From Erinaceus europaeus (lineage: Eukaryota > Chordata > Mammalia > Eulipotyphla > Erinaceidae), in NCBI RefSeq assembly GCF_950295315.1, contig NC_080166.1, positions 99,515,141 to 99,579,140 on the forward strand: a stretch of 64,000 nucleotides of DNA, given 5' to 3'. Each line of letters begins with the position of its first letter. Within the stretch, counting starts at the first letter, position 1. Shown here one piece after another: positions 21,357-31,058 of this stretch. Below the pieces are notes generated by a model that was given only the letters and a program-made list of their open reading frames with translations, searched no databases and had not been told where the DNA came from. Position numbers and translations under genes: made by a program.

Positions 21357-22026
21357 CTTTTTTTAAAATGTGTCCTTGTCTAGAAGTGCCTACTAGTTAT
21401 GTCAGTAACGCTTGTCTTGTAAAAGAGTTTGTGAACATTCTTATCTCCTCAGTTTTGGGGAACTATTTATGAAAGGTTGGTGTTAATTTTAAAATTCCAG
21501 TAGAACTGACCAGTGAAGACATTTGACCCATTTTTGTTGTTGTTGTGAGAGTTTGATTACTTCACATATCTCCTTACTATTTATTGGGCTATTCAGATTT
21601 TCTTTTTTCATGATTAACTTTTGAAGAATGGTCACTCTGGAAGTATGTTTCTAAGAATTTATCCACTTCGTCTAAGTTACACAATTTGTTGGCCAATAAT
21701 TCTTCATGGAAGCTTTTTATGAGCCTTTGCATTTCTGTGGAGTCAGATATAATCCTTTTCACTTATTGTGTCTCACTTTTCATGTTTAGTCTACTGATTC
21801 TTCCTTCACAGTCAAACCTACTATTGATTATTTCAGTTATGTATTATTCAGTTCTGCAGTATTTGTCAACATCACAATTTCTATTTGGTTCTTTTCATAG
21901 ATTATTTATTTGCTAATCTTCTAATTTTATCCATGCTTGGTATTATTTAGTTGCATATCTATATTTCATTATATTACATTTAGCCTTTGTTTCATTTAAT
22001 TATAGTTAGCTAGTTAATTAATTAGT
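21357..22026 (-). mobile_element. Ancient L1, continued (upstream part of ORF2)
   Basis: AATTTATCCACTTCGTCTAAG, CAATTTGTTGGCCAATAATTC, TTTGCATTTCTGTGGAGTCAG match the linker upstream of the RT in old L1s, minus strand. It is the continuation of 19630-20845. Confidence 0.8.
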
Positions 22027-22168
22027 TAATTACTTTTTTTTTTTTTTTTTTGCCAGAGCATTGCTCAGCTCTGGCTTATGATAGCACGGCAGAATGAACC
22101 TAGGACCTGGGAACCTCAAGTATGAGAGTCGATTTGCATAGCCATTATGCTATTTCTTCTGCCCTACT
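22027..22168 (-). mobile_element. SINE family C, full copy
   Basis: T-run, GCCAGAGCATTGCTCAGC, CTGGCTTATG, GAACCTAGGACCTGGG, ATGAGAGTCGATTTGCATAG, CATTATGCTATTTC. Reverse orientation. Confidence 0.88.
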
Positions 22169-22264
22169 AATTAATTTTTGTGTGTTTAAAATTTACTTTC
22201 AGCTTCAGTATCACTTTACTGAGAAAATTTTGATTTCGAGGACTGTTGTTACAAAGATATATTT

Positions 22265-22619
22265 GGGGGGTCGGTCGGTGGCGCAGTGGGTTAAGCGCAT
22301 GTGGCGCAAAGCGCAGGGACCGGCGTAAGGATCCCAGTTCCAGCCCCTGGCTCCCCAGCTACAAGGGAGTTGCTTCACAGGTGGTGAAGCAGGTCTGCAG
22401 GTGTCTTTCTCTCCCCCTCTCTGTCTTCCCCTCCTCTCTCCATTTCTCTCTGTCCTGTCCAACAATGAACAACATCAACAATGGCAATAATAATAACCAC
22501 AACGAGGCTACAACAACAAGGGCAACAAAAGGGGGGGGGGATGGCCTCCAGGAGCGGTGGATTCATGGTGCAGGCACCGAGCCCAGCAATAACCCTGGAG
22601 GAAAAAAAAAACAACAACA
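22265..22619 (+). mobile_element. Young full-length hedgehog-type SINE, reference copy
   Basis: Box A TGGCGCAGTGGG is at 22279-22290 and box B (AGTTCCAGCCCC) near 22336-22347. A pyrimidine block and a CAACAA/AATAATAAC section follow, then a 3' module from GGCCTCCAGGAGC (22543) to ACCCTGGAGG and an A-tail. The module folds: CCTCCAGG/CCTGGAGG close it and GGTGC-AG-GCACC lies inside. ACAAAGATATATTT flanks the element at 22251-22264 and 22620-22633. It is transcribed by pol III and mobilised by L1 enzymes (family knowledge). Confidence 0.97.
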
Positions 22620-22745
22620 ACAAAGATATATTTTGACATTTCCTCAAGACAGGTTCTAGTACATCTCACCCTCCTCTAACCATCATCCTATTTCCCCACA
22701 GATCCACAATCTCCTGCTAGTGTTCATGCCTTTCCCTATTCAAGG

Positions 22746-23036
22746 CTTTTTTTTTCCTACCGGGATTATCACTGGGACTCAGGCTCTGCAAATCCATAGT
22801 TCCCAGAGGCCTTTTTTCTTTTTTTAAATTTCTATTTTATTTTACCTTACAGAAGCTGAGAGGAGAGGGAAAAGTAGATAGATAGATAGATAGATAGATA
22901 AATAGATAAAGACACCTGCAGACCTGTTTCACCACTCATGAAGTGTCTCCCCAGCAGGTGGGGAGCAGGTCCCCAAACCCAGGTCCTTGCGCATGGTGTT
23001 ATGTGTGCTCAGCCAGGTGCTCCACTGCCTGGACTC
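22746..23036 (-). mobile_element. Old hedgehog-type SINE with (AGAT)n
   Basis: CTACCGGGATTATCACTGGG, CAGAGGCC, CACCTGCAGACCTGTTTC, TGCGCATGGTGTTATGTG. An (AGAT)n expansion at 22874-22910 replaces part of the GA-rich section. Reverse copy. Confidence 0.82.
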
Positions 23037-23039
23037 TTA

Positions 23040-24751
23040 TTCAGTTTTTAAAAAGTTGATGGCTGCTATGTGTTATTTCTTAGTCAAATCTTAGATCTTC
23101 ATTTCCTCCAGGGTTGGTTATTAGCCTTTTGCTTGTTCCCTTGGTAGTGCTATATTTGCTTTATTTGTGATCTGTGTTGTACTGCATTAGTGTCTGTGCA
23201 TTTGAAGAAACAACTATTTGCCAATTTTTATAAATAAAAAAGAATCTACTTCAAGTTGCTCAGTTGAGTCTTCAATTTAGATATGACTTCTGCCTGTTTC
23301 CTGTGCAATGTGTCTAGTAACTGGATGGATCCTAGGTGGACATGACTGGATTTGGATTGTGCCTAAGAGAGACTAGAACTGAACTTCAGGTTATTTCAGG
23401 TTCCATAGCAAGGATTGAGGTATTATAGAGCTGGTTTGAGGGCAATGGGTGTGTATCTCTTAGACTATCCTGATTATGACTAGGGTGGGTTGGAGCTAAC
23501 TAGAGTGTCATTTTTAGGGTTTCCTAAGGTACAAGTGTGAATGTCTCTCCCCTGGTCACTGCACTTACAAGTTTGTGTTCTGCAGCTAGGAGCAACTGCA
23601 ATTGAGCATAGAGCCCTTTAGGATATGGGGGGGGGGAGGAGAATACAGTTGGAAATGACTTCTATGCTATTAACTATAACCATGAAAGGCAGGAGATGAG
23701 TATAGGGCCTGTTCATGACCTCTGGGAATACAGACAAGAGTGTTTTTGTTGGCTTGTTAGGCTCAAAGCTCTTCTAGTGGATTGTGGCTATGATGGGGAT
23801 GGATGACTTTTCAGTATCTTTGGGAGAGTAAGTATGAGTTTTAAAAAATTGTTTATTAGTGATTTAATAGTGATTAACAAGATTGTATAATAACAGGGGT
23901 ACAATTCCATATAGTTCCCACCACCAGAGTTCCCTATCCCATATCCTCCGTTGGAAGTTTCCCTATTCTTTATCTCTCTGGGAGTATGGACCAAAGTTCT
24001 TAACGGGTTGCAGAAGATGGACATTTTGACAACTGTAATTGCTTCTCCACTTGATGTGGAAGTTGTCAGGTTGATCTATAACCCCAGCCTGTTTCTATCT
24101 TTCCCTAGTTGGTTAGGGCTGTGGAGAGGTGAGGTTCTGGGACACCTTGGTGAGGTTGTCTACCCAGCCAAATCAGGAATGGTGTCATGGTATCATCTGC
24201 AACTTGGTGGCTGAAAGGTGATAAGATATAAAGCAGGTCAAATTGTTTAATAAACAGGAACCCTAAGTATGAGTTATTTTGTGCTAGAATCCTATTCCAG
24301 ACTGGCCAGGAATGACTTGAGTCTTGTAGAACCCTTTTAAGGTTTATAGTTTGAACAGGTTTGATGAGTTCATGTTTAGGTCTAATGACTGTAGCTGAGG
24401 GAATGCAGCTGGTTATCAGTCCCCTTCTAGGTCATAGCTAGGATAAGCTCTATATGCCTGCTGTCAGATGCATAGGTAGGTATGAATAATTTGGGGTCCC
24501 AAGGCTTATGGTAGCTAGGGACATCTGGAGTATGGAGCTATTCCCATTTCTATAGCTGCACCCGTGGTCGGTGATCAACAGCTCCCCTCCTTCTTGGATG
24601 GCATGTGGATTTTACAATCTCCTACCTGAGTTCTAAACTCTCATGAAAGCACTTTTGAATGAATACTAAACTATAGTTATTGAGGCAGGGATATGACCCA
24701 GGGACATCTTATTGACCAAGCCATCCAAGTCACTCTTAAATTTACTAGATA
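23040..24751 (-). mobile_element. Ancient L1/HAL1-like non-coding sequence
   Basis: TTATTAGCCTTTTGCTTG, CCTTGGTAGTGCTATATTTG and GTGTCTGTGCATTTGAAG are text I know from ancient eutherian L1 or HAL1 non-coding regions. The following kilobase is GC-richer and has the same character. Orientation is taken from the linked ORF2 part. It is interrupted by the L1 tail at 23841-24263. Confidence 0.45.
23841..24263 (-). mobile_element. L1 3' UTR tail, older hedgehog-type, with target duplication
   Basis: TTATTAGTGATTTAATAGTG end, CAGGGGTACAATTCC, CCACCACCAGAGTTCC, GGGAGTATGGACC, and GCAACTTGGTGGCTGAAAGG at the splice-acceptor-like block. TAAGTATGAGTT flanks it at 23829-23840 and 24264-24275. Confidence 0.93.
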
Positions 24752-25405
24752 ACTCCCCCTCCACCATTTTATTGGGGGAGTTAATGGTTTACACTATGTT
24801 TGTTGACACCTGGGTACATTTTCTCTAGACAACTTATTTTAAAAAATTTTATTAAAGGGGCTAATGGTTTACAGTGTAGTCATTGATAATATAAGTACAA
24901 TTTCATTATGAGTCAGGCCTCCACGGTTCTCCCCACCTCTCCTTCCTCCTCCTCCTTCCCCCAGGTCCTTTGTTTTGATGCAACACACCATTCCCAGTCC
25001 AAGTTTCATTTTGTTTCCTCCTTTCTTGTCCCTATTTATCAAGTCCTGCTCAAATGTGAGATAATTTGGTGTTTGTTCTTCTCTTTTTGGTTTACCTTTT
25101 TTTTTTTTTTTGCCTATCTCATTTAATATGATGTCTTAGAGTTCCATCCAAGATGATATCATCCAAGGTGATGATCCTGCCATTTTTGATAGCTGAGTAT
25201 ATGTATATACCCCAGTTTTTCTTTTTTAGACACTCATCTGCTGTTGGACGTCTAGGTTGCCTCCAGGTTTTGGATATTAAAATTGTGATTCTATGAATAT
25301 AGCTATACATAGATCTCTTATAGGTGCTTTTGTTTCTTTTGGATAAATCCCCAAAAGAGATATTGTTAGGTCATAGGGTAGATCTATTTCTAGTAAGCGA
25401 CTATT
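24752..25405 (-). mobile_element. Old L1 3' end, two overlapping fragments
   Basis: 24752-24840 and 24842-25405 each begin with the L1 3'-end text (GGGGGAGTTAATGGTTTACA; GGGGCTAATGGTTTACAGTG). The longer runs through CTTTGTTTTGATGCAACACACC and the last part of ORF2 (GATAGCTGAGTATATG, TAGGTTGCCTCCAGGTTTTG). Same older subfamily as 5300-5850. Confidence 0.85.
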
Positions 25406-25449
25406 CTTAATGCAGGGTCACTTTGATCCCAGTGGGATATGTAATAGTG

Positions 25450-25628
25450 ATCAGAGAAATTGCTTTGGTTTTTTTTAACTGAGAGATGGGTGTTACTAAC
25501 ATCTAGTGGGAAGAGGTCAGGGACACTGATAGACATCCTAAAAATTAATGGACAGTTACCCCAACAAAGAATGTTGGGGTATTGCTGAGATAGAGATGTC
25601 AGTATTACTGAGATAGAGAAATCCTGAC
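25450..25628 (-). mobile_element. MER5A-like hAT DNA transposon fossil
   Basis: CATCTAGTGGGAAGAGGTCAG, GGACACTGATAGACATCCTA, CAACAAAGAATG and GAGATAGAGAAATCCTG match, in reverse order, the well known non-autonomous MER5A. The terminal inverted repeat is only partly visible. Confidence 0.85.
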
Positions 25629-25742
25629 TAGGGTAATTGTTTGTCTATGTACATAACTCTGTTTTCCAGTAATGCTGTAAGCTTACTGAAGAGAAATCAT
25701 TTACCTCTCCACTTATGTTCCTTCTTTAAAATATATAATGTA

Positions 25743-26080
25743 CTGGGGGTCGGGCAGTAGTGCAGTGGTACAAAGCGTAAAGACCAGATTCGAGCCCCTG
25801 GCTCCCCACCTGCGGGGGGGCAGGTTGCTTCACAAGCAGTGAAGCAGGTCTGCAGGTGTCTATCTTTCTCTCCCCTCTGTCTTTCCCTCCTCTCTCCATT
25901 TTTCTCTTTCCTACCCAACAACGACATTAATAACAACAAAAAATAATAAGTACAACAATAAAACAACAAAGGCAGAAAAAGGGGGGAAAAAGCCTCTAGG
26001 AGAAGTGGATTTGTGGCACAGGCACCGAGCCCCAGCAATAATACTCGAGGCAAAAATAATAGAAAAAAGAAAAAAATATA
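25743..26080 (+). mobile_element. Hedgehog-type SINE (long form) whose tail was invaded by an L1
   Basis: Head CTGGGGGTCGGGCAGTAGTGC, box B ATTCGAGCCCC, long 3' module ending AATACTCGAGGCAAAAATAA. Its left target duplication ATATATAATGTA (25731-25742) is found again only at 29163-29174, on the far side of the L1. So the L1 inserted in the A-rich tail of this SINE. Confidence 0.94.
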
Positions 26081-26489
26081 GGGGTTCCTGGAAGATGGCG
26101 GACTGAGAAGCTGCTAGTGGCTTGAGCTCTGACCACATCTCCTGGAAATGGTAGGATTTTCTGCCTTTAGTAGGCCAGTCAATAAGGGGGCCTAGCGGTG
26201 ACACCAAGGAGGTGACTATAACTTAATCTGGGTTAAGAATTAGAGTAGGAAAATGGGGAAAATTTTTTTTTTCCTTTTAATTTTTAAGCATACCTCCTCC
26301 CCCTTACCCCCCCAACCTAGAATCAGTCCCTGGGGACCAGCTCCTAGCAGGCTTCCTTGCTAGGAGACTCTATCTTTACCAAATTCCTGTCCCATCAGGG
26401 AGTATCATTCATTCTAAGTCTATACCCTTCTGAAACCTCTGGCCTTTTTTCTTTCTAAGTAGCCGACCCCCCCACCTCACCCCGCATAG

Positions 26490-27490
26490 CTAATTAAATA
26501 ATTTAAAATAAATAAATTAAAAAAAACTTTCCTTTCACTGCTCTTTTATGACTGTTCTTTTTCTTATCTTTTTCTTTTTTATCTCTTTCTTTTTTTTTCT
26601 TTTTCTCATTCTTGTCATCCTTTCTTCCTTAATCCTACAACTTTCAAAGCCACAGCCCCCAGCCCCCACACCACCAAACAGTGTGCTTTTTTGAATTCAC
26701 TGATACACATTTGGGAATTATTTTGGGGGAAGAATTCTGACTCAGTGTGGACTCTCACTGTGAGTGTCTCTGCTCAACTTCCCTTCCTCCTTTAGCCACC
26801 CCTAGAATATACAGTGGATAGTAGATTTGTATAACTGTCTATTTCAGCTATCCTTGTCTAGTCCTGAGGTTTTTTTTTTTTTCTCATTCTTAACAATCAG
26901 CTGCCTCTGATCACGAGATTTGAGGTAATCTGGGACAGGGTTTTTATTTTATTTTATTTTTACCCTGCTCTATTTTACTATTAATATTATATAAAGGCAT
27001 ATATCTTCCCCCCCCTTTAGGTTGATCAGAATTAACTCTTAGCATATATTTCATTGCTAGGGCAGTGGGCATCTTATCTATTGTGGGAGGAACTTGTCTC
27101 TTTAATCCTACCTCCTCTACAGACTCTCCCCTCCCTCCCCCTCCTAGCTAATCAAAAAAATTAAATTAAATTAAATTAAAAATAAAGTAATAAAAAACCC
27201 TTTCCTTTCACTGATCTTTAATTACAGCTCTTTTTCTTATCTTTTCCCTTTTCTCTCTCTTGTCCCTTCTTTCTTTTTCTTTTTTTTTTATCTTGTCATA
27301 CACTTCTTCCTTCTTCTTTGCCTTTCTGAATTTGTGAATTATTTTGGGGAAGAAATCTGACTCAGAGTGGACTCTCTATGTGTGTATCTCTGCTTTAGTT
27401 CCCTTTCCCCTCTTGTTACCCCTAGAATATACAGTGGATAGTAGATTTGCATTACTGTCTATTCTTGCTATCCCTTCTTTCTTTTCTCTT
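26490..27490 (+). repeat. Duplicated block in the L1 5' UTR, offset about 622 bp
   Basis: 26490-26870 and 27150-27490 share AGCTAATTAAA/AGCTAATCAAA, CCTTTCCTTTCACTG, GAATTATTTTGGGG, CTGACTCAG and AGAATATACAGTGGATAGTA. The spacer between them is not clearly repeated. It resembles the monomer arrays of some L1 promoters. Confidence 0.8.
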
Positions 27491-27714
27491 TCTTATTCAC
27501 TGGGATTTGGTTACTATTTTTTCACGGACTGGAGAAATTGTTTGGCTAACTATTAAACTACTTCAATACTTGCTTCAGTTGCTACTGTAATTCCTGAGGT
27601 TGGTGAGTGCAGTTTTCATAAAGGTATTTAGTACAGTGTTGCTTGTACTCAAGACACAACAACTGAGGAACAACAGAGCATATATATAAAAAAAGAAACA
27701 CATAAATCAAAAAA

Positions 27715-28629
27715 ATGGGTAGATCAAAAACAAATAAAACTGCTACTCCAATGAATGAAGACAAGAGCCCAGAAGAAACTACAAATCAGCCAGAAGTAAC
27801 CATAGATAAGAAAAGTATGCAAACAATAATAAACTTATTAATCACAGAAATGAAAACAACATTGGAGGAAAGGAATGGCAGTATTAGGGAAACAACAGTT
27901 GAGACCCCCAAGGAAAATACTGATTATCTTGAGGCAATTAGAGAACTGAAAGCTGAAATAGCTGTAATGAAGAAAGAAGCTGAGGCAAGGGAAAGCAGAC
28001 TAACAGAAGCAGAAAACAGAATTAGTCAGACAGAGGATGAGTTAGAGAAAACTAAGAAAGAGGTGAAAGAGCTTAAAAAGAGATTGAGAGACACTGAAAA
28101 CAACAACAGAGACATATGGGATGATCTCAAAAGAAGTAAAATTCGTATAATTGGCCTGCCAGAGGAAGAAAGAGAGGAAGGGGAAGCAAACATTCTAGAG
28201 GAAATAATAGAAGAAAACTTCCCAGACCTGAATAACAGAAAGGACATCAAGATTCAAGAGGCCCAGAGAGTAGCAAACAGAATCAACCCAGACCTGAAGA
28301 CACCAAGACACATAGTCACAATGAGAAGAAGTAAGGATAAAGAAAGGATAAAGGCTGCAAGAGAGAAACAAAAAGTCAGATACAAGGGAAAACCCATAAG
28401 ATTATCTGCAGACTTCTCCACTCAAACTCTAAAAGCCAGAAGGGAGTGGCAAGATATCTATCGAGCCCTGAATAAAAAAGGGTTTCAGCCAAGGATAATA
28501 TATCCTGCTAGACTTTCATTCAAACTAGATGGAAGGATCAAAACCTTCTTAGACAAACAACAGTTAAAGGAGGCAACCATCACCAAGCCGGCCCTGAAAC
28601 AGGTTCTAAAAGACCTCTTCTTCTTCTAG
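27715..28629 (+). CDS. L1 ORF1 protein (RNA-binding, open reading frame intact)
   Basis: A 304-residue ORF1p, the trimeric RNA chaperone that coats L1 RNA in the cytoplasm. Residues about 35-138 form a Lys/Glu-rich coiled coil (LEAIRELKAEIAVMKK, LEKTKKEVKELKKRL). The RNA-recognition domain starts at KIRIIGLPEEE (142-152). The basic C-terminal domain (215-300) has EKQKVRYKGKPIRLSADFS and IIYPARLSFKLDG. The start MGRSKTNK is taken because it opens the frame and matches the other copy (MVKPTRRN). The C-terminus is altered: a 192-bp insertion changes the normal LKDLL-stop to LKDLFFF-stop. Human ORF1p is longer (338 residues). Confidence 0.93.
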   Translation: MGRSKTNKTATPMNEDKSPEETTNQPEVTIDKKSMQTIINLLITEMKTTLEERNGSIRETTVETPKENTDYLEAIRELKAEIAVMKKEAEARESRLTEAENRISQTEDELEKTKKEVKELKKRLRDTENNNRDIWDDLKRSKIRIIGLPEEEREEGEANILEEIIEENFPDLNNRKDIKIQEAQRVANRINPDLKTPRHIVTMRRSKDKERIKAAREKQKVRYKGKPIRLSADFSTQTLKARREWQDIYRALNKKGFQPRIIYPARLSFKLDGRIKTFLDKQQLKEATITKPALKQVLKDLFFF

Positions 28630-28811
28630 CATTTGCCCTTCTTCCGTAGCCAGTCAACAGGTCAGGTTGAAAGCTGTCAGGAGCTGCATGTTGCTGGCTT
28701 TGAAAGTGACTGGGATCCATGTGGATTCAGTCGGCTAGGAAGGATTGTCAGTTTCCCCAATGAATGGGTACTCACGGGATGCACCACGAGAAGGTCGATC
28801 CAATGCATCCC
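28620..28811 (-). other. 192-bp insertion of unknown origin with target duplication
   Basis: AAAAGACCTCTT occurs at 28608-28619 and again at 28812-28823; L1 ORF1 text ends at the first copy and resumes after the second. The other L1 (45560-45600) lacks the insert. Read on the minus strand it begins GGGATGCATTGGATCGACC and folds: GGGATGCA pairs with TGCATCCC, and GACTG...CAGTC with GGATC inside. It has no poly(A), no pol III boxes and no similarity I recognise to 7SK, 7SL, U1-U6, U11/U12, Y RNA, RNase P/MRP or rRNA. Confidence 0.75.
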
Positions 28812-28899
28812 AAAAGACCTCTTATAAACAAGAACATCACTATAATACTTGCAATATATCAGAGCAAACAAAAAAAATTTTTTTTGAACAATAGCACTA

Positions 28900-29162
28900 C
28901 AATACATTAAATCCATAATATCAATAAACGTCAATGGCTTAAACTCACCCATCAAAAGGCACAGGGTGGGGGGATGGATCAGAAAACATAACCCAACCAT
29001 ATGCTGCTTGCAAGAATCCCATCTGTCACAACAAGATAAACACAGACTTAAAGTGAAAGGATGGAAAACTATCATACAGGCTAATGGACCACAAAAAGGG
29101 GCAGGAATAGCCATTCTCATCTCAGACAAGATAGATTTTAAATTAAATAAAGAAAAAAAAGT
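28900..29162 (+). pseudogene. L1 ORF2 N-terminus (endonuclease start) only
   Basis: The frame reads SINVNGLNSPIKRHRVGGW, then CLQESHL and GWKTIIQANG, AGIAILISDK. These are the first catalytic asparagine and glutamate blocks of the APE-type endonuclease of ORF2p. About 80 residues remain; endonuclease completion, RT and the cysteine-rich domain are absent. No ATG start is evident in this frame. Confidence 0.9.
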
Positions 29163-29189
29163 ATATATAATGTATTATATTAAATGATG

Positions 29190-29700
29190 CTTTCCTCCCA
29201 AAGATCCATCAAATCCTTTAAATGTGTGAATGTTATCCTATTTGGAAAAAGGATCTTTGAAGATGTAATTAAAAAATCTTGCCAAGTGGTGATCATAGTG
29301 GATTTTGGATGAACTCTGCAGCCAAAGAAGTGTGTCTTTTGTGTCCACACAGAGAAGAAATATGCAGAAAGAGACACATGAATGGAAGAGGAAAAAACGT
29401 GAATACAGAAGCAGGGAATGGGGTGACGTGGTCAAAGCACAGGGGAAAAGGTGGTGGGGAGATGAAGGTAGAAAATTGAAGTGACATGGTCATCAGCCTG
29501 TGAATCCAGGGAAATCTGATAGACAAAAGAAGCTGAAAGAGGCCAGGAAGGATTCTTCCCTTGAGCCTTCAGGAGTACCTGTGAAGATACCTTGACTTCA
29601 GACTTCTAGACTGCTGAACTGTAACAGGATATAGTCTTGTCATTTTAAACTGTCACGTTAGTGGTAATTTGTTATGACAATCTTAGAAAACTAATATGCA
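29190..29700 (+). mobile_element. MLT1-type LTR (MaLR, ERVL class)
   Basis: TATCCTATTTGGAAAAAGG, GATCTTTGAAGATGTAATTAA, CTTCAGACTTCTAGAC, GAACTGTAACAGGATA and the end GTAATTTGTTATGACAATC...AAACTAATA follow the MLT1 order. Inactive and ancient. Confidence 0.82.
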
Positions 29701-29702
29701 TA

Positions 29703-29757
29703 GTAAGTACCACACCTTACTCATAGTAGGCACTTAATAAATATTTCATATTTATGC
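29703..29757 (+). repeat. L2 3'-end scrap
   Basis: CATAGTAGGCACTTAATAAATATT matches the conserved end of LINE-2 (family knowledge). Very short. Confidence 0.6.
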
Positions 29758-29828
29758 TGAAAGTGTTTGGTTTCTTTGGAGAGATTAAATTATGTGTCTT
29801 TACAAAATCTGATCAAATGTGTATTCTT

Positions 29829-30165
29829 TTTTTTTTTTTTTTTTTTGCCTCCAGGGTTATTGCTGGGGCTCAGTGCCTGCAACATGAATCCACTGCTCCT
29901 GGAGGCCACCCCCCTTTTTGTTGTAGCCTTGTTGTGGTTATTATTGTTATTGTTGATGTCATTCGTTGTTGGATAGGACAGAGAGAAATGGAGAGGGGAG
30001 GGGAAGACAGAGGGGGAGAGAAAGATAGACACCTGTGGACCTGCTTCATCACCTGTGAGGCAACTCCCCTGCAGGTGGGGTGCTGGGGGCTCGAACCGGG
30101 ATCCTTCCGCTGGTCCTTGTGCTTTGTGCCACATGTGTTTAAACTGCTGCTACCACCCAACCCCC
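29829..30165 (-). mobile_element. Young full-length hedgehog-type SINE with 16-bp target duplication
   Basis: T-run, GCCTCCAGGGTTATTGCTGG, CACTGCTCCTGGAGGCC, GGATAGGACAGAGAGAAATG, GGGGCTCGAACCGGGATCC (box B complement). TCAAATGTGTATTCTT flanks it at 29813-29828 and 30166-30181. Confidence 0.97.
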
Positions 30166-30181
30166 TCAAATGTGTATTCTT

Positions 30182-30908
30182 ATAGCTCCATATAACTTTC
30201 TATAGTGCTATAGCATTCCACTCAACTTCTAGACATATTAGTATGTGTATATTAGATAGAACACTACCCATTGGAGAGGCCACAAAATGAAACTGTCAGA
30301 AATCAGTGTACTGGGTATAAATTTACCCATTAGCATTATTGCTTTTATTAAAATGAACCTCATGTAGATAGACTGTACAAAATGTACTAGCTCTAAAACA
30401 TTATGCTCTAAGTTTAAAAGTGGTTATTGTAGCAACATCAGCTTTAATCTCTAGATGGCACTATGTTATAAGAAATCAACCTAAGATCCACTACTCCAAT
30501 TTTCATATAACTTCCTGGAAATGAAGGATATTTTTCCTGAGAAATTAAATACAGTGCTGTGAACGTTCTATTTTACTAAGGCAGGTAGGCTTCTAATTCT
30601 CAGATTACTATGTAATAAGGAAAGACAATAAAGAAGTTGAATTACTGAAACATGTTTGTCAACAGCAAAAAATAAATCAGTGAAATGTATTTTTGTTCCA
30701 GTTTTTAGATTGTTCTACATGTATTCTGTTAAAATGTATACACAATAAACGACATAGCAGTACTCATTACACCATAAGAAAGAACTACTAAGATTTGTTG
30801 GGTGGCCAAATACCCAGCATACTTAGTTAATTCTCAGACTCTGATGATTTTCTTGGCAAAGCATTTAGTTTCAGTCAGAAACTAGTTACTCAAGAATGAA
30901 GACCTGAA
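30182..30908. other. Single-copy sequence
   Basis: No repeat or gene recognised. A CTCF-like string (TCTCTAGATGGCA) near 30449 is too weak to call. Confidence 0.5.
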
Positions 30909-31058
30909 TGGCTCAGGAGGTGGTGTAGTGGTGCCGGACCTGCAAGTGTGAAGTCCCGAGTTCCATCACTATCACCAATTATGCCAGTTTGATTCTCTGA
31001 ACTTTGTTTGCTTTCTCCATCTCTCCTTCACATAAATAAAGAACAGAAACCTAAAATA
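30909..31058 (+). mobile_element. SINE family B, forward copy
   Basis: GGCTCAGGAGGTGGTGTAGTG (box A region), GAAGTCCCGAGTTCCATC (box B), CTTTCTCCATCTCTCC and an ATAAATAAAGAA tail. Confidence 0.82.

Larger units (their letters stand above)
26081..29162 (+). mobile_element. L1 with complete 5' UTR and ORF1, cut early in ORF2
   Basis: Starts GGGGTTCCTGGAAGATGGCGG, an L1-type 5' terminus. The 5' UTR (26081-27714) contains a duplicated block. ORF1 is open for 304 codons. ORF2 is present for about 250 bp only, ending in an A-rich stretch (AAATAAAGAAAAAAAAG). L1 copies normally lack the 5' end, not the 3' end. AAAGAAAAAAATATA before the element and a similar A-rich string after it may be its target duplication. 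Confidence 0.93.

Noticed and set aside
22265..22360. tRNA genes at SINE heads
   Set aside because: Box A and box B are present but the heads do not fold as complete tRNAs and are followed by SINE bodies in many copies.
23040..24751. Possible host gene because of higher GC and fewer stops
   Set aside because: Text such as GTGTCTGTGCATTTGAAG belongs to ancient L1/HAL1-type repeats, and it continues from an ancient L1 ORF2.
27715..28629. A host coiled-coil gene
   Set aside because: The 304-residue frame is L1 ORF1: it is preceded by an L1 5' UTR, followed by the ORF2 start and has a broken homologue at 44.6 kb.
30449..30461. CTCF site
   Set aside because: Too many differences from the consensus core and no supporting context.
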